This document shows, piece by piece, positions 7,944 to 14,173 of a stretch of DNA of 15,718 nucleotides. The position numbers were made by a program, and so were the translations under genes. The notes below the pieces were generated by a model that did not search any database, was not told where the DNA came from, and saw nothing but the letters and a program-made list of their open reading frames with translations. The stretch comes from an uncultured Oscillospiraceae bacterium (GTDB lineage Bacteria; Bacillota; Clostridia; Oscillospirales; Oscillospiraceae). The stretch's first letter is position 1. Every line of letters starts with the position of its first letter. Location of the stretch: positions 1 through 15,718 of the forward strand of contig CALWWH010000154.1 in the NCBI GenBank assembly GCA_944385195.1. Reading direction: 5' to 3'.

Positions 7944-8672
7944 ATGAAAAAATCTACCCTATCTTTCGTTGCCGCCGCGGCCTTCGCCGCGCTGCTCCTC
8001 ACCGGCTGCTCCACAGCCACGGGTCCGAATTCTTCCCGTCCTCAGTCCACCCCCGCTGCCAGCGAACCCGCCGCTACTGAGTCCGTCACTCCGCAGGATA
8101 CCACCCCTGAGTCCGTCGCTCCGCAGGATGCCGTAGACGTAGCGCCTCAGACTTCTGCACAGGCTCCGGTGGCCGCCCCGGCAGGCCAGTCCACTGCTGG
8201 CATCGCCGGCAGCGCCAACCCCAACAGCGGCTATATCACCGAAGATGCCGCCAAGGCAGCCGCACTGGAGCACGCTGGTCTGGCAGAGGCCGATTTGGAG
8301 GCCCTGCGAGTCAGACTGGATTACGATGACGGCCGTGCGGTCTACGATGTGGAGTTTTTGCAGGGCGCCGCTGAGTATGACTACGAGATCGACGCCACTA
8401 CCGGCGAGATTCTCTCCTACGACTACGACGCCGAGAACCTGACTACCCAGACGGCAACCGGCAGCGCTGTCACGGCAGAAGAGGCCAAGCAAATTGCACT
8501 CAACCACGCCGGAGTGGCCGAAAGCGATACCCGCGCCATGGAGATGGAAACCGACCGCGACCACGGCCGCACAGTGTACGAATTTTCCTGGAAGGTAGGC
8601 TTTACCGAGTATGATTATGAGATCGACGCCGACACCGGCGCCATCCTTAGCCACTCTGTGGAGCAGGACTAA
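7944..8672 (+). CDS. Lipoprotein with two PepSY domains
   Basis: A 242-residue exported lipoprotein. The signal peptide ends in the lipobox LLTGC with C22 as the lipidated cysteine. A low-complexity Ser/Thr/Pro/Gln linker (about 25-95) follows, then two PepSY domains at about 97-160 and 175-237. The two end alike, with EYDYEIDATTGEILSYD and EYDYEIDADTGAILSHS. PepSY domains were first described in protease propeptides and are thought to inhibit proteases or bind peptides at the cell surface. The ATG has AAGGAGG 7 nt upstream. The gene has its own promoter overlapping the kinase stop and its own terminator, so it is likely the main output of the two-component system. Family is firm; ligand and role are unknown. 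Confidence 0.92.
   Translation: MKKSTLSFVAAAAFAALLLTGCSTATGPNSSRPQSTPAASEPAATESVTPQDTTPESVAPQDAVDVAPQTSAQAPVAAPAGQSTAGIAGSANPNSGYITEDAAKAAALEHAGLAEADLEALRVRLDYDDGRAVYDVEFLQGAAEYDYEIDATTGEILSYDYDAENLTTQTATGSAVTAEEAKQIALNHAGVAESDTRAMEMETDRDHGRTVYEFSWKVGFTEYDYEIDADTGAILSHSVEQD
8078..8129 (+). repeat. 30-bp tandem repeat in the PepSY linker
   Basis: A 22-bp unit at 8078-8099 recurs at 8108-8129 with one mismatch, a 30-bp (10-codon) period encoding ESVTPQD and ESVAPQD. It stays in frame and only lengthens the flexible linker, so copy number may vary between strains. Confidence 0.8.
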
Positions 8673-8682
8673 CCCCCACCTG

Positions 8683-8711
8683 GGAGCGCCCGCATTGGGC
8701 GCTCCTTTTTT
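8683..8711 (+). terminator. Intrinsic terminator of the PepSY gene
   Basis: A 9-bp perfect GC-rich stem (8683-8691 with 8697-8705), a 5-nt loop and six T (8706-8711). It separates the PepSY gene from the next operon. Confidence 0.95.
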
Positions 8712-8713
8712 GC

Positions 8714-8742
8714 TTGACAGTGCCGGACCAGGGGGCTAAGAT
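8714..8742 (+). promoter_or_regulatory. Promoter of the small-protein/sigma/anti-sigma operon
   Basis: TTGACA at 8714-8719 and TAAGAT at 8737-8742 are 17 bp apart, starting just after the preceding terminator. It looks SigA-type; a second, self-regulated ECF promoter was not recognised in the ~95 bp leader. Confidence 0.75.
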
Positions 8743-8838
8743 AAAAACGGAAAAATTTTTTGTATGTCGATGAATGGATTTGCTCTCCTCAGTTCGTATT
8801 CCATATGAAAAGAACCCACAAGCCAAAGGAGGATCACA

Positions 8839-9102
8839 ATGAAACGAACGATACTCATGATTGCCGCTACGGCCCTTGCCTGTACGGTGGGGGCAACCGG
8901 AGTCTGGGCCGCCAGAGCAGACCGATCTGCCATGCAGCATAGAAGCACTACAGCACAGTGTCTGTCTACCAATGGTCTCTGCGCTGACCACACCGGCCTG
9001 CACTATCCTGATGCCGACGGAGACGGCATCTGCGACTGGTGCGCCAGCGGCGACTGCCGCTATGATGCCAACGGAGACGGCGTCTGCGATTACGCCGGTT
9101 AG
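8839..9102 (+). CDS. Small secreted protein with two Ca-binding-like loops
   Basis: An 87-residue protein with a signal peptide of about 24 residues (basic MKR, hydrophobic core, VWA-AR cleavage region). The mature part has six cysteines and two loops of the DxDxDGxxD type: D58, D60, D62, D66 (PDADGDGICD) and D76, N78, D80, D84 (YDANGDGVCD). These resemble EF-hand or dockerin-type calcium loops with a cysteine inside each. AAAGGAGGA precedes the ATG at a good distance. It stops at TAG 9100-9102, but the same frame continues for 21 coding-like codons, so the protein may be a shortened form (see next entry). It heads an operon with an ECF sigma factor and RsgI-like anti-sigma factor, which suggests a role as target, signal or ligand carrier for that pair. 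No named family is claimed. Confidence 0.8.
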   Translation: MKRTILMIAATALACTVGATGVWAARADRSAMQHRSTTAQCLSTNGLCADHTGLHYPDADGDGICDWCASGDCRYDANGDGVCDYAG

Positions 9103-9168
9103 GGCCGGGGCGATCTCAATGCCGGCGGCAAGCACGGCGGCGGTCATCACAGCGGCTGGGGCTGCTGA
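9103..9168 (+). other. In-frame Gly/His-rich continuation after the TAG
   Basis: After the TAG at 9100-9102 the same frame encodes 21 residues (GRGDLNAGGK, then HGGGHHSGWGC) before TGA at 9166-9168. Third codon positions are almost all G or C, as in real genes here. The composition suits the end of a secreted cysteine-rich protein, and the anti-sigma factor of the same operon also ends in a His/Gly tail. It could be the lost C-terminus of the upstream protein through a nonsense mutation, a stop read through at low level, a base error, or chance in GC-rich DNA. Confidence 0.45.
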
Positions 9169-9193
9169 GGGTAAAAAACGATGGGGGATTGCG

Positions 9194-9673
9194 ATGCGCA
9201 GTGAAGAAGAGGTCAATCAGGCGGTGGAGCTGTATGCCGACACCGTGCGGCGCATCTGTCTGATGCACCTGAAGAATGACGCGGACACCGAAGATATTTT
9301 CCAAACGGTGTTCGTCAAATATCTGCTGCATACTGCGCCTTTCGCGTCTGCCGAACATGAGCGGGCCTGGATCATCCGGGTGACGATCAATGCCTGCAAA
9401 GATCTTCTGCGCAGCGTGTTCCGGCGGCGCACGGTGTCTCTGGAGGAGGCATCAGAGCTGTCCGCCCCGCCTGAGGAGCATCGGGCAGTGCTGCAAGCGG
9501 TGCAGGGGCTGCCCGCAGCCTACCGGAATGTGGTCTACCTGCACTACTACGAGGGGTACACCGCCCCTGAAATCGCCCAGATCCTGGGCAAAAACGTGAA
9601 CACGATCTACACACGGCTGACCCGCGCCCGCGGGCTGCTGCGCCAGGCCCTGGGAGGTGATGACGATGCATGA
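9194..9673 (+). CDS. ECF-type RNA polymerase sigma factor
   Basis: A 159-residue sigma-70-family factor. The region-2 part (about 8-75) includes DTEDIFQTVFVKYL and ERAWIIRVTINACKDLLRS, typical of ECF factors; region 4 (about 98-155) includes LPAAYRNVVYLHYYEGYTAPEIAQIL with the helix-turn-helix NTIYTRLTRARGLLRQAL. The chosen ATG 9194 has a GGGGGA box close upstream; the frame is open further up but without a better start. Its 3' end overlaps the anti-sigma gene by 8 nt. It would direct RNA polymerase to a regulon released when the RsgI-like partner is inactivated. Promoters it recognises could not be identified in this window. Confidence 0.93.
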   Translation: MRSEEEVNQAVELYADTVRRICLMHLKNDADTEDIFQTVFVKYLLHTAPFASAEHERAWIIRVTINACKDLLRSVFRRRTVSLEEASELSAPPEEHRAVLQAVQGLPAAYRNVVYLHYYEGYTAPEIAQILGKNVNTIYTRLTRARGLLRQALGGDDDA

Positions 9674-10415
9674 GAAACTGCGTGCAGCGCTGGACAGCGT
9701 CCATGCTGAACCGGAGCTCAAGGCGGCAACCCGGGCGGCTGTTGCCCGGCGCATCCGGCAGCGGCCTGCCCGGGCGCTGCGTCTGGCTCCGGCAGTGTGT
9801 GCTGTGATGGTGATACTCGGCGGGCCATGGCTCTACTTTACTCCCACAGCCCACATCAGCATCGATATCAACCCCTCACTGGAGTTAGGGATAAACCGCT
9901 TTGACCGGGTCATCTCGGTGGAGGGCTGGAACGACGATGGCACCGCCCTGGCCGAGACCCTGGATGTGACGCATCTTTCCTACACCGATGCGGTGGAGCA
10001 CATTCTCTCCTCCGACCCCGTCCAGACGCTGCTGGAAAGCGATGCGGCCGTGGAGATCGGCGTCTTCGGGGATAATGCGTCCCACTGCGCCCGGCTGCTG
10101 GCCGGGGTAGAGGCCTGTACCAACGGACGGCAGAATGCCCACTGCTACCAGGCTGGCAGCGAGGAGGTCGAGCAAGCCCACAACTGCGGCCTTTCCTATG
10201 GAAAATACCGCGCCTATCTGGAATTGGCAGCACTGGACCCCTCTGTCACCGTGGAGCAGGTGCAGGGTATGACCATGCGGCAGATTCGCGAGCGCATCGC
10301 AGCGCTCTCCGACAGCGCACCGGCCGCAGGTTCCGCCGAGACCCCGGTGTCCGGCAATCACCAAAACCAGCAAACGGGGCCGGGTCACCACGGAGCAGGA
10401 CATCATGGAGAATAA
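9666..10415 (+). CDS. Membrane anti-sigma factor with RsgI-type middle domain
   Basis: A 249-residue single-pass protein. A short basic cytoplasmic tail (1-38) would bind the sigma factor; a membrane segment covers about 40-58; the outside part starts with HISIDINPSLELGINRFDRV (63-82), the hallmark of the RsgI middle domain. RsgI proteins of Clostridia self-cleave between the Asn and Pro of this motif, here N69-P70. The outside part also has four cysteines (in SHC, EAC, AHC and HNC) and ends GHHGAGHHGE. No carbohydrate-binding module is present, unlike cellulosome RsgI proteins, and the usual RsgI N-terminal domain is not recognisable. Start ATG 9666 is chosen because GGGAGG lies 8 nt before it; GTG 9657 and ATG 9660 fit the box poorly. 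It overlaps the sigma gene by 8 nt. Confidence 0.88.
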   Translation: MHEKLRAALDSVHAEPELKAATRAAVARRIRQRPARALRLAPAVCAVMVILGGPWLYFTPTAHISIDINPSLELGINRFDRVISVEGWNDDGTALAETLDVTHLSYTDAVEHILSSDPVQTLLESDAAVEIGVFGDNASHCARLLAGVEACTNGRQNAHCYQAGSEEVEQAHNCGLSYGKYRAYLELAALDPSVTVEQVQGMTMRQIRERIAALSDSAPAAGSAETPVSGNHQNQQTGPGHHGAGHHGE

Positions 10416-10466
10416 CTAAGCGCAGGGGCGCGCACGGCTGATATCCGTGTGCGCCCCTGCGCTTAG
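10416..10466. terminator. Bidirectional terminator, overlapping a stop codon
   Basis: Two 22-nt arms (10416-10437 and 10445-10466) pair fully with one G-U, around a 7-nt loop. It starts one base after the anti-sigma stop and its right arm contains the stop codon (complement of 10463-10465) of the bile-salt-hydrolase-like gene. Confidence 0.88.
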
Positions 10467-11437
10467 TTGTCCCACACAAACTCCGGCCTGTCCGCCAAAG
10501 GAAATACCTGCAAGCGGCTGCCGGTCATAGCATCCTCGGTCAGAGACACCGCGTGCAGGCAGCCGCTGTCGTAGGTGTGATAATAATACACACCCTCCTG
10601 CGCATCACAGCAGCAGGCGTAGATGGTCTCGTCGCAGCGGCCCTCGGAGGTCAGCACGCTGCCCCGCACCATCGAAACCGCATCCAGAATATGAAAAAAC
10701 TGACTGACCTGGCCCTCGCGTTTGGGTGGAAAGGCCGCATTTTGCCGCAAAAAAGCTGCTTTCACAAAGCGGGACATGGGCGACGCGTCCCCCGGCAGCC
10801 CCAGGCCGCCCAACCCTTGGCCATAGACTGCCAGATCCAGCCCCGGACCGAAGGTGTTCGCCGGTGTGCGGGGTGAGAGGCTGCGGTAATTGTTGAGATT
10901 CATAAGCTGGTAGGGATAGGGCGGGTTGTTGGTCAGAACCCCCACGGTATCGTCATAAAAATGCAGTCCATCCGCCATGGGCTCCATGACAAATCCCCCG
11001 TCTTGCCCCGCCACCTGCCAGTGCAGCGGCGCCAGCGAATACTCCGGTGCAAAGGGGATGGCTGCCAGACGCACCGCTGCCAGCAGCGAGCGGGCCTGCG
11101 CCGCCGTGGCACAAGTTCCCAGCACCAGGGGAATCAGTTCGTACGGCGCCAGGTTCAGCGCCGCCGGGTCAGGCTCTTCAAAATACATCGCATTGCCCGG
11201 AAAGTACAGCCCCGCCATATACAGCCCCTTCTCGTTGAGGGCCTCGGCGTACAGCGGCGTATTCTGCGCCACGCAGGCCGCGCCGATCATTGCATAGTGT
11301 TGCAGCAGCGGCTGCCGGTGATGAAACGTGAATTCATACTCCCGGGGTGTGATGACCACCTCTTCTCCAAAATGGTATTCCAAATCGAGATTGCGGCCGT
11401 ACAGCCCGCGATCCCAAAATGCAACGCTTGTGCACAT
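10463..11437 (-). CDS. Choloylglycine hydrolase family protein (bile salt hydrolase-like)
   Basis: A 324-residue N-terminal-nucleophile amidase, the usual length for bile salt or penicillin V hydrolases. The start used here gives MCTS, placing the nucleophile C2 to be exposed after Met removal; the longer open frame (to 11563) is rejected. AGGAGG is 7 nt upstream. Expected active-site residues follow: R15 and D18 (GRNLDLE), the LTNNP asparagines (170-171) and R223 (GLPGDASPMSRFV). LNEKGLYMAGLYFPGNA (67-83) is also typical. No signal peptide, so it acts in the cytoplasm. Such enzymes split the glycine or taurine amide of conjugated bile salts, and some act on penicillin V or N-acyl lactones; the preferred substrate cannot be decided by eye. 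Monocistronic. Confidence 0.9.
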   Translation of the reverse strand: MCTSVAFWDRGLYGRNLDLEYHFGEEVVITPREYEFTFHHRQPLLQHYAMIGAACVAQNTPLYAEALNEKGLYMAGLYFPGNAMYFEEPDPAALNLAPYELIPLVLGTCATAAQARSLLAAVRLAAIPFAPEYSLAPLHWQVAGQDGGFVMEPMADGLHFYDDTVGVLTNNPPYPYQLMNLNNYRSLSPRTPANTFGPGLDLAVYGQGLGGLGLPGDASPMSRFVKAAFLRQNAAFPPKREGQVSQFFHILDAVSMVRGSVLTSEGRCDETIYACCCDAQEGVYYYHTYDSGCLHAVSLTEDAMTGSRLQVFPLADRPEFVWDN

Positions 11438-11470
11438 AACACTGCCTCCTTGCCGCTTGACGTTTCTTAC

Positions 11471-11499
11471 AGTATACCCGCTCCGCGGGCTCCAAACAA
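11471..11499 (-). promoter_or_regulatory. Probable promoter of the choloylglycine hydrolase gene
   Basis: On the minus strand TTGTTT (complement of 11494-11499) and TATACT (complement of 11471-11476) are 17 bp apart. These are the same two hexamers and spacing as the glycosidase promoter at 5605-5633. Confidence 0.65.
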
Positions 11500-11715
11500 G
11501 CCCCAAATAAAATTGATACCTTTTGGGTCCATTCTCCATTCCGGTACGCTTGGCGCATGCCAACCGGCACAGGCTTCCCCGATCCCACGCAGGGGGCCAT
11601 GCCCGGGCAGCGAAAACAGTGCCCCAGAGCCGGAGCGTATCCTCGTCAGAACAGATGGATTATGCGTTTATTGTCGTATATTCCCGTCGCACTCGCCAAA
11701 AATGCGGAATGGCTG

Positions 11716-11743
11716 TTGACAAATATGCAAAACACAGTATAAT
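11716..11743 (+). promoter_or_regulatory. Promoter of the amino acid ABC operon
   Basis: TTGACA at 11716-11721 and TATAAT at 11738-11743, both perfect, with a 16-bp spacer. AAAGGAG at 11765-11771 follows before the ATG. Confidence 0.87.
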
Positions 11744-11780
11744 GAGCCTATCCTAAAACATTCCAAAGGAGTACCTATCA

Positions 11781-12554
11781 ATGAAGAACCTCAAAAAGAT
11801 CTTGGCGCTGGCCTGCGCCCTGGTCATGGTCCTGGCTCTGGTCGCCTGCTCCAGCAGTGACAGCATGACCATCGAAAGCGGCAAGCTCATCATGTCCACC
11901 AACGCATCCTTCCCTCCCTACGAAATGACCACCGATGACGGCGGCTACGAGGGCATCGACGTCGAAATCGCCGGCAAGATCGCCGAAAAGCTTGGCCTTG
12001 AGCTGGTCATCGACGATATGGACTTTGACTCCGCTCTGCTGGCTGTCCAGCAGAACAAGAGCGACATTGTCATGGCGGGCGTTACCGTCAATGACGACCG
12101 TTTGCTGGTCATGGACTTCTCCACCAGCTACGCCAAGGGCGAGCAGGTTGTCATTGTGAAGGAAGGCTCTGACGTCACCATGGATAACCTGGGCGAGCAC
12201 ATGATCGGCTGCCAGCGCGGCACCACCGGCTATATCTATGCCTCCTATCCCCCTGAGGACGGCGGCTACGGCGAGGATCATGTTGTGGCCTATGACAACG
12301 GCGCTTCCGCTGTGCAGGCCCTGATGAACGGCCAGGTTGACTGCGTCATCATCGACAACGCCCCCGCCGCGGAGTACGTCAAGGCCAATCCCGGCCTGAC
12401 CCTGCTGGAGGGCACCTGGGTCGAGGAAGAGTACGCCATTGGTTTTAACAAGGGCAACACGGAGCTGTTCAACGCCGTCAACAAGGCGCTGGAGGAGCTG
12501 ATCGCTGACGGCACCGTCCAGCAGATCATCGACAAGTACATTACGGCCAACTGA
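11781..12554 (+). CDS. Polar amino acid ABC transporter, substrate-binding lipoprotein
   Basis: A 257-residue solute-binding protein of the SBP_bac_3 family. The signal peptide ends in the lipobox LVAC with C23 lipidated, tethering it outside the membrane. The mature fold begins with GKLIMSTNASFPPYEM, then GIDVEIAGKIAEKLGLELV and MDFDSALLAVQQNKSDIVMAGVT, the family's ligand-pocket segments; R107 in NDDRLLVMDFS probably binds the substrate carboxylate. It ends with VNKALEELIADGTVQQIIDKYI, as usual. It delivers an amino acid to the permease and ATPase encoded next. A terminator-like hairpin after it probably makes it more abundant than its partners. The amino acid specificity is not readable. 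Confidence 0.95.
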   Translation: MKNLKKILALACALVMVLALVACSSSDSMTIESGKLIMSTNASFPPYEMTTDDGGYEGIDVEIAGKIAEKLGLELVIDDMDFDSALLAVQQNKSDIVMAGVTVNDDRLLVMDFSTSYAKGEQVVIVKEGSDVTMDNLGEHMIGCQRGTTGYIYASYPPEDGGYGEDHVVAYDNGASAVQALMNGQVDCVIIDNAPAAEYVKANPGLTLLEGTWVEEEYAIGFNKGNTELFNAVNKALEELIADGTVQQIIDKYITAN

Positions 12555-12563
12555 GTTTCTGAG

Positions 12564-12596
12564 AAAAAAGGGGCGGTTTTTTCACCGCCCTTTTTT
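12564..12596 (+). terminator. Terminator or attenuator inside the ABC operon
   Basis: Arms GGGCGGT (12571-12577) and ACCGCCC (12584-12590), extended by A:T pairs with one bulged G, enclose a T-rich loop and are followed by six T (12591-12596). No promoter is evident in the 33 bp before the permease start, so it most likely lets some polymerase through. Confidence 0.82.
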
Positions 12597-12629
12597 CCTG
12601 TACCTTACTACATATAGAGAGGTGAGCTT

Positions 12630-13403
12630 GTGGAGAATTATCTGCTCTGGCAAGAGCTCATGCGCGACACTGCGACAATGGATCAGGTCTCGTGGTGGCA
12701 AGAGTTCTACGTATATTTTTATCAGGCCTTTATTGAGGGCGACCGCTGGATGCAATACCTCAGGGGCGTCGGCACAACGCTGGTGGTCACCGCCATGGCC
12801 CTGGTGCTGGGGATTGTGCTGGGCGTTCTCGTGGCCATGGTCCGCACGGCCCACGATCAGCAGCGGGCCGGCAAGCACAACCCCATCCTCGGTTTCTTCA
12901 ACGGCATCTGTAAGGTCTATGTCACGGTCATCCGCGGCACCCCCATGATGGTCCAGCTGCTCATCATGGGCTTCGTCATCTTCTCCAGCAGCCGTTCCTA
13001 CACCATGATCGGCGCGCTGACCCTGGGCATCAACTCCGGCGCCTACGTCGCGGAGATCATTCGCGGCGGGCTGATGTCCCTGGACCCCGGTCAGATGGAG
13101 GCCGGGCGCTCGCTGGGTCTGAGCTACGGCAAGACCATGCGCTTTATCGTCATCCCGCAGGCATTCAAGGCCATTCTGCCCAGCTTGGGCAATGAGTTTA
13201 TCATTTTGCTCAAAGATACCTCCCTGATCACCGTCATCGGAGGCAAGGAGCTAGTCCATGCTGCCCAGTCCATCTACGGGCGCACCTATGGGCAGATGTT
13301 CCCACTGATCGGTGTGGCATGCGTATACCTGGTGCTGGTGATGATCTTCACTTGGCTGGTGGGAATTCTCGAGAGGAGGCTGCGTCAGAGTGATCGACGT
13401 TAA
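12630..13403 (+). CDS. Polar amino acid ABC transporter, permease
   Basis: A 257-residue inner-membrane permease of the His/Glu/Gln type. After a hydrophilic N-terminal stretch of about 45 residues, GVGTTLVVTAMALVLGIVLG begins the BPD_transp_1 domain, with about five membrane segments. The EAA loop that docks on the ATPase is EAGRSLGLSYGKTMRFIVIP (about residues 156-175), and VTVIRGTPMMVQL is the typical segment before it. The start is GTG 12630, with an AGAGGTGA ribosome binding site upstream; no ATG fits. The 3' end overlaps the ATPase start by 14 nt. A single permease gene suggests a homodimeric channel. Confidence 0.94.
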   Translation: MENYLLWQELMRDTATMDQVSWWQEFYVYFYQAFIEGDRWMQYLRGVGTTLVVTAMALVLGIVLGVLVAMVRTAHDQQRAGKHNPILGFFNGICKVYVTVIRGTPMMVQLLIMGFVIFSSSRSYTMIGALTLGINSGAYVAEIIRGGLMSLDPGQMEAGRSLGLSYGKTMRFIVIPQAFKAILPSLGNEFIILLKDTSLITVIGGKELVHAAQSIYGRTYGQMFPLIGVACVYLVLVMIFTWLVGILERRLRQSDRR

Positions 13404-14112
13404 AAATCTGTCTAAATCCTTCGGCGACCACATGGTGCTGGACAATCTTTCCGAGCACATCTACCCCGGCGAGAAAGTCGTCATCATCGGTCCCTCCGGC
13501 AGCGGCAAGTCCACCTTTCTGCGCTGTTTGAATCTGTTGGAGACGCCCACAACGGGCGTTATCACCTTCGACGGCGACGAGATCACAAACCCTAAGGTAG
13601 ACATCAACCGGATTCGCCAGAAAATGGGCATGGGCTTCCAGCACGTTAACCTGTTCAACAACATGACCATCCGCAAGAACATTACCCTGGCCCCTGTCCA
13701 AACCGGGCTGATGACCAAGGACGAGGCCAACGAGGAGGCCACGCGGCTTCTCCAGCGAGTGGATCTGTTAGAGAAAGCCGACGCCTATCCCTCCCAGCTC
13801 TCCGGCGGCCAAAAGCAGCGCATCGCCATCGTCCGGGCCCTGGCCATGAAGCCGAAGGTTATGCTTTTCGACGAGCCCACGTCCGCGCTGGACCCAGAGA
13901 TGGTCGGCGAGGTTCTGCAGGTCATGCGGGAGCTTGCCAACGACGGGATGACCATGGCAGTCGTCACCCATGAAATGGGCTTCGCCCGCGAGGTCGGCAC
14001 CCGTATTCTGTTCATGGATGGCGGCAAAATCCTTGAGCAGAATACCCCGCAGGAGTTCTTCGCCCATCCCCAGGAACAGCGCACCATCGATTTTTTAAAG
14101 AGCGTTTTGTAA
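13390..14112 (+). CDS. Polar amino acid ABC transporter, ATPase
   Basis: A 240-residue ABC ATPase of the GlnQ/HisP type. It has Walker A GPSGSGKS (34-41), a Q-loop at GMGFQHVNLF, signature LSGGQKQR, Walker B VMLFDEPTSALDPEMVGEV and the switch histidine in VVTHEMGFA. The start GTG 13390 has AGGAGG 10 nt upstream, inside the permease gene. It powers uptake of the amino acid captured by the binding protein two genes upstream. Both this gene and the permease use GTG starts, unlike the binding protein, in line with lower expression of these two. Confidence 0.96.
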   Translation: MIDVKNLSKSFGDHMVLDNLSEHIYPGEKVVIIGPSGSGKSTFLRCLNLLETPTTGVITFDGDEITNPKVDINRIRQKMGMGFQHVNLFNNMTIRKNITLAPVQTGLMTKDEANEEATRLLQRVDLLEKADAYPSQLSGGQKQRIAIVRALAMKPKVMLFDEPTSALDPEMVGEVLQVMRELANDGMTMAVVTHEMGFAREVGTRILFMDGGKILEQNTPQEFFAHPQEQRTIDFLKSVL

Positions 14113-14117
14113 CGGCA

Positions 14118-14153
14118 AAAGCAGCCCCCGACCGAGCGGTCGGGGGCTGCTTT
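14118..14153. terminator. Bidirectional terminator between the ABC operon and pta
   Basis: A perfect 16-bp stem (14118-14133 with 14138-14153) with a 4-nt loop; the arms begin with AAA and end with TTT, giving short T-tracts in both directions. Confidence 0.92.
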
Positions 14154-14173
14154 GTACTTATGTAAGCTTTCAA

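Larger units (their letters stand above)
11438..11780. other. Divergent intergenic region
   Basis: This 343-bp gap lies between the hydrolase start and the ABC binding-protein start. It holds the ribosome binding site and promoter of each. Between about 11500 and 11715 I see no gene, RNA or clear repeat; short open frames there lack ribosome binding sites. Confidence 0.7.

Noticed and set aside
8750..8762. A/T-rich palindrome-like run before the small secreted gene
   Set aside because: A simple A run followed by T run, too short and plain to call a terminator or operator.
11438..11563. 42-residue N-terminal extension of the choloylglycine hydrolase
   Set aside because: It would bury the catalytic cysteine, which must be residue 2, and it crosses the promoter and ribosome binding site.
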